Of a stretch of 63,348 nucleotides of DNA, positions 27,081-35,447 are shown in pieces (positions within the stretch are counted from its first letter, which is position 1; every line of letters starts with the position of its first letter). The notes under the pieces are model-generated. The model did no database searches and had not been told where the DNA came from. It worked only from the letters and a program-made list of their open reading frames with translations. Origin of the DNA: Gemmatimonadota bacterium. GTDB lineage: Bacteria > Gemmatimonadota > Gemmatimonadetes > Longimicrobiales > Gaopeijiaceae. The stretch is from assembly GCA_015664885.1 (NCBI GenBank), contig DQPL01000078.1, positions 1 through 63,348 of the forward strand, in the 5' to 3' direction. Made by a program: the position numbers and the translations under genes.

Positions 27081-27881
27081 CGCGGCAGCCAATCGGATGA
27101 AGCCTTCCGGGGAGAGGCGCTCGGGACGGTCTGCCAGCTCGAAGCCTACGGTCGCCGCCAGGCTTCCCAGCTCACCTGCCGGGACGGAGAGGTCCGGGTG
27201 GTCGCGAAGGATCTTCCCCAACTGCTTTCGGCGCCACTGGAACGCGGCGCGCACCACCGTTCTCAGGCGCTCTTCATCTGTGAGCCCGAGCGGCTCGGGC
27301 TTTAGCGGCTTGATCCGGATCACCGCCGAATCGACGCCTGGTACTGGCCGGAACGCGCCCCGGCCCACCGCGAAGAGACGCTCCACCGTTGCCACGCTCC
27401 GCACACCGACGGAGAGTGCACCATATGCCTTGCTTCCGACCGGAGCGGTGATGCGGTCCGAGACTTCCTGCTGGACCATCAGCACGATCTCACGGGGTCG
27501 GGGCCGCTCGAGCAGCCGGAAGATGATCGGAGTGGTGATGTTGAAGGGAATATTGCCTACGACCAGCGCTTGTGACGGGTCACGTACATGGTCCCAAACC
27601 GGCTGCTCGAGAACGTCTCCATGCACGACGTGCACGTCGTCCCGGTCCGCCGCTTCCGCCGTCCAATGCGCAGCCAGCTCGTTGTCGAGCTCGATGAGAA
27701 CGAGCCGGCCTACGGTCCCAATGAGGTGGTGAGTGAGCGCGCCCCTTCCCGGTCCGACCTCGACGACCTCGTCGTTCGGCGTGGCGCCCAACGCGGCGAC
27801 GATCTTCCTCTGCAGGTTGGGGTCGACGAGGAAGTTCTGTCCCAGCGAGCGTTTGGCGCGTCGAGGGGACGGTTCGCTCAT
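27066..27881 (-). CDS. rsmA: 16S rRNA (adenine(1518)-N(6)/adenine(1519)-N(6))-dimethyltransferase
   Basis: RsmA/KsgA dimethylates two adenosines near the 3' end of 16S rRNA, a late ribosome-assembly checkpoint. The 271-residue protein starts at MSEPSPRRAKRSLGQNFLVD; the family motif GQNFLVD is at the right distance. SAM-binding motifs VVEVGPGRGALTHHLI and LVLIELDNELAAHW follow, and motif IV reads VVGNIPFNITTPIIF (usual form N-L-P-Y-N). The frame is open further upstream but that part overlaps nothing conserved. Confidence 0.95.
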   Translation of the reverse strand: MSEPSPRRAKRSLGQNFLVDPNLQRKIVAALGATPNDEVVEVGPGRGALTHHLIGTVGRLVLIELDNELAAHWTAEAADRDDVHVVHGDVLEQPVWDHVRDPSQALVVGNIPFNITTPIIFRLLERPRPREIVLMVQQEVSDRITAPVGSKAYGALSVGVRSVATVERLFAVGRGAFRPVPGVDSAVIRIKPLKPEPLGLTDEERLRTVVRAAFQWRRKQLGKILRDHPDLSVPAGELGSLAATVGFELADRPERLSPEGFIRLAAALPSF

Positions 27882-27897
27882 GACGTGGAACCGTGAG

Positions 27898-29478
27898 TCA
27901 GACTCTGACGACCAGGACAGTCCTGTCATCGCCCAGCAGCTGGTGTCCGGTGGGCTCTTCCGGCGACAGCGCGAAGAGACCATCCACGATCTCCATCGGC
28001 GTGCGGTACCGGTGCTTGATCGCGGTTTCCAGGATCAGCCCCTCGCCGTCGCCTCGCGAGTTGGATCCGAGCATGTCGGAAAGGCCATCGGTGAACAGGA
28101 GAAGCAGATCACGTTCGTGCTGCCAGCTCACCATCGATTCATGATACGAGTCGGAACTCGCGAACCCGACGGGCGGGTCCGTGGCAAGAAGCCGCTCGGA
28201 GGTGCCATCGTCCCGTATGGCAAAGGCATGCGGGTGACCGGCGTTCGAGTAGACGAGCGTGCCCGTCCTCGGGTCCAGCACACCATAGAACACGGTCAGA
28301 AACATCTCCGTGGTCTCGAGCTCTTCGGCCAGCGCATCGTCGAGGGAGCGAAGCACTTGCGCCGGCGACGTGGACTCTCGGGCGTAGACGCCAGCGACGC
28401 TCAACGTCAGAGTCATGATCAGCGCTGACGGGAATCCATGAAGTGAGACGTCGCCGAGCATGACCCCGATGCGCTCATCCGGTAGCTCGAACAGCTGGTA
28501 GAAGTCGCCGCCGACCTGCTCAGCAGGCTCCACGCGCGCGCCCGCATCGACCCAGTCCAAGCGATCGGCCGCCGGCAGCAGTTTCATCTGCAGGTCGCGC
28601 GCGAGTTCCATCTCTTTGGCCATTCGCTCCTTGGAGAGACTCAATACCACCAGCCTGTGGTTCTCGAGAGCCGCCCCGATCTGCGACGCTATCGCCGCAA
28701 GAAGCCTCTGGTGGGCTGCGCTGAAGCGGCCCCCATCCTCGCGCCCGAATAGGTTCACGACTCCAACGGTGCGTGACTCGCCGGATGCGGGCGCATAGCG
28801 GATCGGCATAGACAGAAATGAGTCGTCTGCACCGCCAGCGTCAGGCTCGGTCGCGGGGCGTGACCCGATGATCGCCTCTCCTTTTCGGAAGACCATCGAT
28901 GTCACTGCGTCCGGGTCGTCCGACCTGAGCGGGCCCTCCCTTCCGTCGTCGCCCACCTGGGCACAGAGGTAGAGTTGGTCGTCCTTCTCCTCATAGACCC
29001 ACAGCGAGCCACGTTTCGCACCCATCACGTCGCTAACGTCGGAGAGAATCGTCTTGGCGCCGTCGCCGAGATCCAGCGTGGCGCCTAGGGTCTCGCTGAT
29101 CGAATAGAGAAGGTTGATCTCCTCGAAGCGCTCTAAGAGTTCGTACGTAAAGAACTGGACCTCGCGCGCGCTCTCCAGCTCACGCTCGAGCACCGGGGCC
29201 AGCGCGGACGCAATCGCGTCGGCATCGCCACTCGGCGATACCACCTGAAGCTCAAGCGGTGGTCCGTCCTGGGCGGCGATCGAACGGCTTGCGCCCGATT
29301 CGTCCGCGGTCTCGGCGTCAAAGGCGTCGCTCGCGTACACGACCTCGCTCGCCGCGCCTGGCTCGGCAGGTGCTACGATGAGCCGCAACGAAGCGTCGAA
29401 GGCCTTCTCGAAGTCAGCGAGCGTCTGGGCAACCGACTCGGGCAACGTCGCAAGGACGAGCCCGTCAGGCATCGTCAC
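27898..29478 (-). CDS. GAF-domain PP2C (SpoIIE/RsbU-type) serine phosphatase
   Basis: The 526-residue protein has a variable N-terminal sensor-like region (1-125), a GAF domain (about 135-290: LLYSISETLGATLDLGDGAKTILSDV to LLAAIASQIGAALENH), a helical linker (KERMAKEMELARDLQMKLLP) and a PP2C-type SpoIIE domain (about 315-526: AEQVGGDFYQLFEL, VMLGDVSLHG, VYSNAGHPHAFAIR, LLLFTDGLSD, DDRTVLVVRV). The metal-binding Asp residues are in GGDFY, GDVS and TDGLSD. Together with the kinase and STAS genes upstream it forms a partner-switch module: the phosphatase should dephosphorylate the STAS protein. No sigma factor gene is adjacent. It overlaps the kinase by four bases. Confidence 0.93.
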   Translation of the reverse strand: MTMPDGLVLATLPESVAQTLADFEKAFDASLRLIVAPAEPGAASEVVYASDAFDAETADESGASRSIAAQDGPPLELQVVSPSGDADAIASALAPVLERELESAREVQFFTYELLERFEEINLLYSISETLGATLDLGDGAKTILSDVSDVMGAKRGSLWVYEEKDDQLYLCAQVGDDGREGPLRSDDPDAVTSMVFRKGEAIIGSRPATEPDAGGADDSFLSMPIRYAPASGESRTVGVVNLFGREDGGRFSAAHQRLLAAIASQIGAALENHRLVVLSLSKERMAKEMELARDLQMKLLPAADRLDWVDAGARVEPAEQVGGDFYQLFELPDERIGVMLGDVSLHGFPSALIMTLTLSVAGVYARESTSPAQVLRSLDDALAEELETTEMFLTVFYGVLDPRTGTLVYSNAGHPHAFAIRDDGTSERLLATDPPVGFASSDSYHESMVSWQHERDLLLLFTDGLSDMLGSNSRGDGEGLILETAIKHRYRTPMEIVDGLFALSPEEPTGHQLLGDDRTVLVVRV

Positions 29479-29915
29479 GCCTGGGCGCCACCCTCGAGGG
29501 CGCTGCCCTGCTCGAGCCGAAGAACAAGTGTGACCTGATTGCCTTGATCGTTGTACGACACTTCGTCGAGCAACTGACGCATCAGGAACAGGCCCCGGCC
29601 ACCCGACTTGAGAATATTCTCAGGTTCAGTGGGGTCCGGGATAGTGCTGGGATCGAACCCCCTGCCCTGGTCGGTGACCCGCGCCTCGAGCCGGCCGCCC
29701 TCCAACGTCACCTCGACGCGGACGCGCTTAGACGGATCGTATTCATTGCCGTAGAGCATCGCATTGGTGAGCGCCTCGGTGAGCCCCACGCGGAAGTTCA
29801 GGCGTAGGCGCTTGTGGTATGTCTCACACGTGCGGCACCGCTCCATCACATAGTCGACAGCGTGCTCGATCGAGCGCACGTCCGTCGGGATTTCGAGAAC
29901 CAGGTCGTGCTCCAT
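29475..29915 (-). CDS. Anti-sigma-factor-type serine kinase (RsbW-like ATPase)
   Basis: A 146-residue GHKL ATPase. Motifs: the N box in GLTEALTNAMLYGN, the G1 box ARVTDQGRGFD and the G2 box GGRGLFLMRQLLDEV. It has no sensor region. In RsbW/SpoIIAB proteins this domain phosphorylates the STAS antagonist and holds the target sigma factor. It lies 41 bases downstream of the STAS gene and overlaps the phosphatase gene, so the three proteins are made together. Confidence 0.92.
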   Translation of the reverse strand: MEHDLVLEIPTDVRSIEHAVDYVMERCRTCETYHKRLRLNFRVGLTEALTNAMLYGNEYDPSKRVRVEVTLEGGRLEARVTDQGRGFDPSTIPDPTEPENILKSGGRGLFLMRQLLDEVSYNDQGNQVTLVLRLEQGSALEGGAQA

Positions 29916-29956
29916 CTACACCTCGTCCCGATGGCTTGGCGTGCCAGAATCGAAGA

Positions 29957-30289
29957 TCAAAATCCCTCTAACGCCTCTTCCTTGGTATCCGTGATTCGGA
30001 ACAAAGTGTCGAGCTTAGTGAGCTCGAAGAGGGTCCGGAGATCCTCATTGAGGCTCGAAAGCCGAAGCTCACCGCCTTGCTCTCGGATCTTCTTCGAGAG
30101 GCTGACCAGGACCCCAAGGCCGGAGGAGTCGATGTAGCCTGTGTTCGAGAAGTCGATCACGAACTTCCGGTCACCGCCTTCTAGCTGCTCGAGCACCTGC
30201 TGCTTGAGCTCCTGACGGTTTCCGACAATGAGCTGGCCCTCGACTTCGACGAGCGTTGCATCACCGCTTTGCGATACCTGAAAGCCCAT
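29957..30289 (-). CDS. STAS-domain anti-sigma factor antagonist (RsbV-like)
   Basis: The 110-residue protein is a single STAS domain: VSQSGDATLVEVEGQLIVGN, FVIDFSNTGYIDSSGLGVLVSLSK, then a helical C-terminus. The phospho-acceptor Ser lies in the DSSGLG motif (about residue 56). The unphosphorylated form would bind and release the RsbW-like kinase. It is the first gene of the module and has a candidate promoter about 80 bases upstream. Confidence 0.93.
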   Translation of the reverse strand: MGFQVSQSGDATLVEVEGQLIVGNRQELKQQVLEQLEGGDRKFVIDFSNTGYIDSSGLGVLVSLSKKIREQGGELRLSSLNEDLRTLFELTKLDTLFRITDTKEEALEGF

Positions 30290-30367
30290 GGCTTCATCGC
30301 TCCGGAGTTGGATTCGAGGCCGCCCGCGCCGCCACGTGGGGGGGGACGGGGCCGCGAGTAGCGTCTA

Positions 30368-30397
30368 ATAGTAGAAAGGGAACAAATGTTCAGGCAA
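30368..30397 (-). promoter_or_regulatory. Candidate promoter of the rsbV-rsbW-rsbU genes with an embedded dyad
   Basis: On the minus strand TTGCCT (30397-30392) and TACTAT (30373-30368) are 18 bases apart. The spacer holds the perfect dyad GAAC-AAAT-GTTC (30380-30391), the form of a LexA box of the Bacillus type (GAAC-N4-GTTC). Upstream, TTGGCAG and CTGCCAA form a further 7-base inverted repeat (about 30432-30457). Confidence 0.45.
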
Positions 30398-30467
30398 GGG
30401 AACCGTTGCGGACGAAGGAAACTTGGCAGGTGAGGAAAGTTCTGCCAACTAGGCGCAGATGTACCGC

Positions 30468-31487
30468 CTATTGGGCTTCCTCCACCATGACCGCCGTGAT
30501 GCACGCCACGGCAACGATGGCCGTGGGCGACGCACCCCGGGAGAGATCGTTGTATGGCTTGGCCAGTCCCTGGAGAATCGGCCCCAATGCTAGCGCCCCA
30601 GCCAAATGTTGAACGAGCTTGTAGGCGATATTGGCCGCGTTCAAGTCCGGAAAGACCAGCACGTTGGCAGTTCCTGCCAAGACCGAGGCCGGAGCTTTCC
30701 GACCGGCGACGCCGGGCACGAGCGCGGCGTCGACTTGGAGCTCACCGTCAGCGGCCACTTCCGGCGCCAGCTGCTGGAAGCGCGCCAGAGCCTGGCGGAC
30801 CTTGGACACGGCAGGGCCTTCGGCGGACCCGTCAGTCGAATAGCTCAGGAAGGCGACGCGCGGCTCGTCGTCGACGACGAGGCGGCGAGCTCGCGCTGCC
30901 GCAACGCCGATCTGGGCCAATTGCTCCGACGTAGGGTCGGGGACCACGCCCGCGTCGGTGAAGGTCAGCACCGACGGGGCCAGTCGATGCGGGTGCTCAA
31001 AGACCATGTAAAACGACGAACTCACCGTATCGATACCCTCGCCCGTCCCGATGCCCCTCAGGCCAGCTCGCACGACATCTGCCGTCGTTCGAACCGATCC
31101 GGCCACCGAACCGTCGGCCTCACCGTCGCGAACCATGAGCGCTGCTTGCTGCAAGGGGTCTCGCGCCAAGTCGCGCGTGTCGGTCGCGGTCAAACCTCGA
31201 TCCTCGTGCAGTTCGAGAAGGCGCGCGGCGGCGCGCTCGACACGATCGAGCGACTCGGAGTCGAGAATCTCCACGCGCTCCGGGTCGATTCCCGCGCTGC
31301 GGAGCCCGTCGCGAACCGTTTTTGTCGGTCCGAGAAGTATGGGTTGATAGAGCTGCGAGCTCAGCGCGTCGTGCAACGAGTCATGCACGCGACGCTCGGT
31401 GCCTTCCGGAAAGACCAGCCGACGCCTGGCTGAGCGAGCACGTGCCCGGAGTTCCTGGAGGAAGTCCCCGGACCCGCCGCCGATCAC
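30468..31487 (-). CDS. pta: Phosphate acetyltransferase/butyryltransferase family
   Basis: This 339-residue single-domain enzyme interconverts acyl-CoA and acyl phosphate. It has RRLVFPEGTERRVHDSL near the start, MVRDGEADGSVAGSVRTTADVVRAGLR in the middle, and FLSYSTDGSAEGPAVSKV plus NVLVFPDLNAANIAYKLVQHLAGA toward the end, all typical of the PTA_PTB family. The GTG at 31487 overlaps the coaD stop (GTGA). No acetate kinase gene is in the window, so acetyl versus butyryl preference is open. Confidence 0.92.
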   Translation of the reverse strand: MIGGGSGDFLQELRARARSARRRLVFPEGTERRVHDSLHDALSSQLYQPILLGPTKTVRDGLRSAGIDPERVEILDSESLDRVERAAARLLELHEDRGLTATDTRDLARDPLQQAALMVRDGEADGSVAGSVRTTADVVRAGLRGIGTGEGIDTVSSSFYMVFEHPHRLAPSVLTFTDAGVVPDPTSEQLAQIGVAAARARRLVVDDEPRVAFLSYSTDGSAEGPAVSKVRQALARFQQLAPEVAADGELQVDAALVPGVAGRKAPASVLAGTANVLVFPDLNAANIAYKLVQHLAGALALGPILQGLAKPYNDLSRGASPTAIVAVACITAVMVEEAQ

Positions 31488-31984
31488 CCTCCTAGCTTCT
31501 TCCGCAGGCGAGCGAGCACGGGAGGCGATACGAAGCGCGATACGTCCCCGCCGAGTGACGCCACCTGGCGCACCAGCGAGGAGGAAAGGAACGAATACTC
31601 GACCTCGGGCACGAAGAAGATGGTTTCGATCTCGGGCCACAGCTCCTGATTCATCTGCGCCATTTGCATTTCGTACTCGAAATCCGAAATGGCGCGAAGG
31701 CCGCGAACCACCAGGTGCGATCCTAGGCCTCGAGCGAAATCGACGAGCAGGCCCTCGAAGGCCAAGGCCTCCACACGCTCGTCGTCTCCGAAGATCTCGT
31801 TGATCACGGCGACGCGCTCTTCCACCGTAAAGAGATTCTGCTTGCGGTGCGTCGCATCATGCGCGACGGCAACGACCAGCCTGTCGGCCACGCTGAGGGT
31901 ACGGTGGGCGATGTCCTCATGACCTTTGGTCATCGGGTCGAAGGACCCGGGATAGATCGCGACGATCGGGCTGGCTGGGCTCAT
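31484..31984 (-). CDS. coaD: Phosphopantetheine adenylyltransferase
   Basis: The penultimate step of coenzyme A synthesis. At 166 residues it is the usual size. The nucleotidyltransferase motif TKGHED (T/HxGH form) lies at about residues 18-21 after AIYPGSFDPM, and the C-terminal side has VVRGLRAISDFEYEMQMAQMN and EYSFLSSSLVRQVASLGGDV. The start ATG overlaps the rsmD stop (ATGA). The order rsmD-coaD is common in bacteria. Confidence 0.97.
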   Translation of the reverse strand: MSPASPIVAIYPGSFDPMTKGHEDIAHRTLSVADRLVVAVAHDATHRKQNLFTVEERVAVINEIFGDDERVEALAFEGLLVDFARGLGSHLVVRGLRAISDFEYEMQMAQMNQELWPEIETIFFVPEVEYSFLSSSLVRQVASLGGDVSRFVSPPVLARLRKKLGG

Positions 31985-32523
31985 GTTTCGGCCGTCAGGG
32001 TCGTGAGGGCTGAATCACCGTAGCGACGCGTGGTAGCGGCGTCCGGCAGACGGAGCGTCTCGCGCGAAGGATGCTCCAACCAAAGTTCGCGCGCAAACGC
32101 TTCTTCCCGCGACTTGTCCACAAGCGCCTGGGCGTGGCCGCTCCCGTAGGGGGGATCCGCCACCGCGAACGCGAAGAGCCCCGGGACGCGGCCCAGCCGC
32201 GGTAAGCGGTCCAGATACCGGAAGACGTCATCGGCGACGACCGTGCAACTCTCGGCGACCCCCAGTTGTTCGATATTCGCTTCGATCACTCGTAAGGCTG
32301 CCCGGGCATTCTCGACGAACGTCACGTGAGCGGCGCCACGGCTCAGCGCCTCGAGACCCAACGCACCCGATCCCGAGAAGAGATCCAGCCCTTCCAGGTC
32401 GTCGAAACGGCCACCCATCGCCGACATCCACGCTTCCCGGACTCGATCCGTAGTCGGTCGAACGCCCCTTCCCTTGAGAGGCTTGAGCCGATGGCCACGG
32501 AACCGACCCGCTATGATCCTCAC
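31981..32523 (-). CDS. rsmD: 16S rRNA (guanine(966)-N(2))-methyltransferase
   Basis: The 180-residue RsmD-type enzyme has VRIIAGRFRGHRLKPLKGRGVRPTTDRVREAW, the SAM motif LDLFSGSGALGLEALSRGA, VEN at the end of the next strand, and the catalytic DPPYGSGHAQ (D-P-P-Y). The start is GTG 32523, overlapping the recJ stop (GTGA), which suggests coupled translation. The family methylates 16S rRNA during 30S assembly. Confidence 0.95.
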   Translation of the reverse strand: MRIIAGRFRGHRLKPLKGRGVRPTTDRVREAWMSAMGGRFDDLEGLDLFSGSGALGLEALSRGAAHVTFVENARAALRVIEANIEQLGVAESCTVVADDVFRYLDRLPRLGRVPGLFAFAVADPPYGSGHAQALVDKSREEAFARELWLEHPSRETLRLPDAATTRRYGDSALTTLTAET

Positions 32524-34277
32524 GAGGCACTCGCGGAAGCGCGCAACGCGATCAGGCGAGCCTGAACCCGCGCCGTCCCCTTCCATTCGTTCCGTTCGAG
32601 GCGAAAAACGACGTCCTGCGGGACGGCCATGACCGCCTCGGGAGGGTGCCGATCGGCGAGACCGAAGCCGATGGCGTCGATTCGGCCGGCGCCCTGGCTC
32701 AGGGTCGCCTTGAGGTGGTTCATACCGACAACCTTAGCGCGCTGGACTGCTGCGGCGCTGGCGACGAAGAGGGGGCCGGGATTCCCCATGCCGTGCGGGC
32801 CCAGGTAGCTCATCCAGTGCACCAGCTGAAGATCGACCTGCTCCAGGTCCAAAACGACGTCGGTGCACAGCCGAGGCAGCAAGTCCTCCGAATTGAGTCG
32901 CGCGCCAGCCTCGGCGTTGAAGGCCTCACGCAACGCGGCCACGGAGTCCCGGGTGACGTCCATGCCGGCGGCTTGCTTGTGCCCCCCGATGCGCAGCATG
33001 TGGGCCGAGCACGCCTGCAAAGCCTCGTAGAGATCAAACCCTGGGATGGATCGAGCACTGCCTCTACCCCGCTCCCCGTCGAGCGTGATCAGGACGACAG
33101 GTCGGTGGATGCGCTCCACGACACGCGACGCGACGATTCCGATTACTCCCGGATGCCATCCCTCGCCGGCGAGCACGACCCCGAAGTCGGAGCCGGGGTC
33201 GTACTCGCGCTCCAGCATTTGGAGCGCTTCGGCCAACGTGCGCTTGTCCTCGGCCTGCCGGTCCCGGTTGGTATTATCGAGCTGCTCGGCGAGCCGACGC
33301 GCTTCAGCCTCGTCATCGGTGAGTAGCAACCGGAGCGCATCCGCCGACTCTCCTATGCGGCCGGCAGCGTTGATTCGCGGTGCCACCACGAAACCCAGCT
33401 TGCCCGAAGTCACCTCCGCGGCGGGGACGCCCGCGACCTTCAGGAGTGCGGCGAGGCCACGGACTCGGGTACGCGCAAAGCGTCTTAGGCCATGATGAAC
33501 AAGCACCCGGTTCTCGCCCCTGAGAGGAACGAGGTCGGCGACAGTCGCAAGCGCGACTAGATCCAAGTACGTGGCCAGCGGCGCTGAATCTGCGTCGAGC
33601 GCGTCTGCGACCAACTCACCAATTCTGTAGGCTACTCCGGTGCCGCACAGGCGCTTGTCGGGGTACTCACAGTCGGAACGCTGCGGATTCACGACCGCCA
33701 CTGCGTCGGGAAGGGAACCTGCTACGGTGTGGTGGTCAGTGATCACGACGTCGACGCCCTCGCGGTTCGCGCTCGCCACCGTCTCGTGAGCGACCGTACC
33801 GCAATCGACCGTCACGATGAGCGTGGCGCCGGCCGATCGGGCTGCCGCGAGTCCGGCGGGGCCAAAGTCGTATCCGTCCCTCAGCCGGTGTGGCACAAAC
33901 GGGACGACTTCCCCACCGAGCGTGCGCAGCCACCGAGTGAGCAGCGCGGTCGCACAAATCCCATCGACGTCGTAGTCCCCGTGCACGAGAATCGTCTCCC
34001 GCGCCCGTATGGCGGACGCGATGCGCTCGGCGGCCGCCGACCCATCTGCCAGCCTCGCCGCGTCGTGGAGGTGCTCTAGGCGAGGGCGCAGGAAGTCCTT
34101 GGCCTGTTCGGGCGCCGTCACTCCACGCTTTACCAGCACCGCGCATACCGCAGCCGGGAGTTTGAGCGACTCGACGAGTGTGCTGACCGCCGCTGGGTCA
34201 GGTGCGGAAGGAAGTGTCCAAGTCGGATCGGGCGAACGCAGGTTGGTCGCTAGAGCGCGCGGTCCGGCTTTCGTCAC
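32520..34277 (-). CDS. recJ: Single-stranded-DNA-specific exonuclease RecJ
   Basis: A 585-residue DHH-family 5'-3' exonuclease used in RecFOR recombination and mismatch repair. The phosphoesterase motifs are VHGDYDVDGICATALL, VTVDCGT and VVITDHHTVAG (the DHH), then VVNPQRSDC, and the DHHA1 domain with RIGGHKQAAGMDV. The C-terminal OB domain ends before a short Ala/Ser tail. The start is a GTG at 34277 overlapping the stop of the zinc-ribbon gene (GTGA). Confidence 0.96.
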   Translation of the reverse strand: MTKAGPRALATNLRSPDPTWTLPSAPDPAAVSTLVESLKLPAAVCAVLVKRGVTAPEQAKDFLRPRLEHLHDAARLADGSAAAERIASAIRARETILVHGDYDVDGICATALLTRWLRTLGGEVVPFVPHRLRDGYDFGPAGLAAARSAGATLIVTVDCGTVAHETVASANREGVDVVITDHHTVAGSLPDAVAVVNPQRSDCEYPDKRLCGTGVAYRIGELVADALDADSAPLATYLDLVALATVADLVPLRGENRVLVHHGLRRFARTRVRGLAALLKVAGVPAAEVTSGKLGFVVAPRINAAGRIGESADALRLLLTDDEAEARRLAEQLDNTNRDRQAEDKRTLAEALQMLEREYDPGSDFGVVLAGEGWHPGVIGIVASRVVERIHRPVVLITLDGERGRGSARSIPGFDLYEALQACSAHMLRIGGHKQAAGMDVTRDSVAALREAFNAEAGARLNSEDLLPRLCTDVVLDLEQVDLQLVHWMSYLGPHGMGNPGPLFVASAAAVQRAKVVGMNHLKATLSQGAGRIDAIGFGLADRHPPEAVMAVPQDVVFRLERNEWKGTARVQARLIALRASASAS

Positions 34278-35434
34278 TTGTCGTCCGTGTCCTCGTCCTC
34301 GGTCTCGGTCCTGTCCGAATCGGCCGCGCCGTCGTCCTCGTCAGCGACGCCGGAGTCACCGCCCGCTTCGGCGTCAGGTGCTTCTGCGTCGGTCGCTTCG
34401 GCGGCGACCACCTCTGCGTCGGCCACTTCTGCGTCGGCCGAGGGTGCGTCGTCGGGCGCGTCGGCCTCGCCGGCATCGTCCGCCTGGTCCGCGGCACCGT
34501 AGTCAGCCTCAGCAACGTCACCGGCATCGCCCACTTCGGCGGCTTCACCGGCGTCAGCCTCGGTGACCTCACCAACGTCGTCCGCTTCGGCGTCAGCGGC
34601 TTCGTCGGCCTCCGCAGCATCACTGGCATCCTCAACCACGGCGTCGGCTGCGGCAGCCTCCTTGGCTGCCTTGGCTGCTTCTTCCCTCGCGGCCTCCTCG
34701 GCGGCGGCAGCTGCGATGGCCTCGGGGTCGGGGGCCGCATGGATGACGCCGCAGCCTTCGCAACGGATGAGCGCGTCCCCATGGAGAATCTCGTTTTGTA
34801 CTTGGAGGGGCACGACCCCAAAGCAGTGTCCGCAAGCACCATCCTGCGTGAGGTCGGCGACAGCGATCGACCGGCCACCGCGACGGATACCGTCATAGAG
34901 GCGGAGCTCGGACACGTCCATGGCGCCGACGAAGCTCTCCCGCTCCGACTCGAAGGACTCGAGCCCCTTCTTGGCCTCCGTTCGCTCCGCGATCAGCTCG
35001 GCCAGCTTGGGCTCTACGACGAGGCGCTCTTCCACCAGCGTCTCGTCGACACCCTCGAGGCGTTCCTCCGTCTTACGGATCTGATCGATCAGCGTATAGG
35101 CCTCTTGTTCGTCCGCTTGCAGTGCCCGCTTGATCATTTCGAGCTCGGCGCTGACGGCAGCTTCCTCGCGTAGATTTCGAACCGAACCGAGGCGTTCGTC
35201 GAGCCGTTTCTCGCGCGCACGCTTCTCGTCCACGCTCGCCACGAGACGCCTCTCTTCGAGCTTCATCTCCTTGAGGCGCGTTCGGGTCTTCTCGGCATCG
35301 CTCTCCAGGACGAGAGCCGACTCTTCCGCTTCGATGAGGAGCGGGTCGAAATCGCGGATACGCCGTTGCGCTTCCAGGATCTTGAGGTCGAGGTTTTGAA
35401 GCTCCTTCAGGGCGGTGCGGCGCTGCTCCGTCAT
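34274..35434 (-). CDS. C4 zinc-ribbon coiled-coil protein with a long acidic Ala/Asp/Glu tail
   Basis: Residues 1-180 form a long antiparallel coiled coil (TEQRRTALKELQNLDLKILE to ERTEAKKGLESFESERE). Residues about 190-240 are the C4 zinc ribbon of the CT398-like family: DGACGHCFGVVPLQ and ALIRCEGCGVIHAAPD. This family usually ends here (240-250 residues). In this protein a further 140 or so residues follow, almost only Ala, Asp, Glu, Val and Gly, rich in repeats such as ADAE and AEADEAADAE. The tail lacks any globular motif. The ATG at 35434 is the start, 13 bases after the dnaG stop. The role of the family is unclear; adjacency to dnaG and recJ is conserved-looking but not proof. Confidence 0.85.
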   Translation of the reverse strand: MTEQRRTALKELQNLDLKILEAQRRIRDFDPLLIEAEESALVLESDAEKTRTRLKEMKLEERRLVASVDEKRAREKRLDERLGSVRNLREEAAVSAELEMIKRALQADEQEAYTLIDQIRKTEERLEGVDETLVEERLVVEPKLAELIAERTEAKKGLESFESERESFVGAMDVSELRLYDGIRRGGRSIAVADLTQDGACGHCFGVVPLQVQNEILHGDALIRCEGCGVIHAAPDPEAIAAAAAEEAAREEAAKAAKEAAAADAVVEDASDAAEADEAADAEADDVGEVTEADAGEAAEVGDAGDVAEADYGAADQADDAGEADAPDDAPSADAEVADAEVVAAEATDAEAPDAEAGGDSGVADEDDGAADSDRTETEDEDTDDK

Positions 35435-35447
35435 GTGCTCGGCTCGT

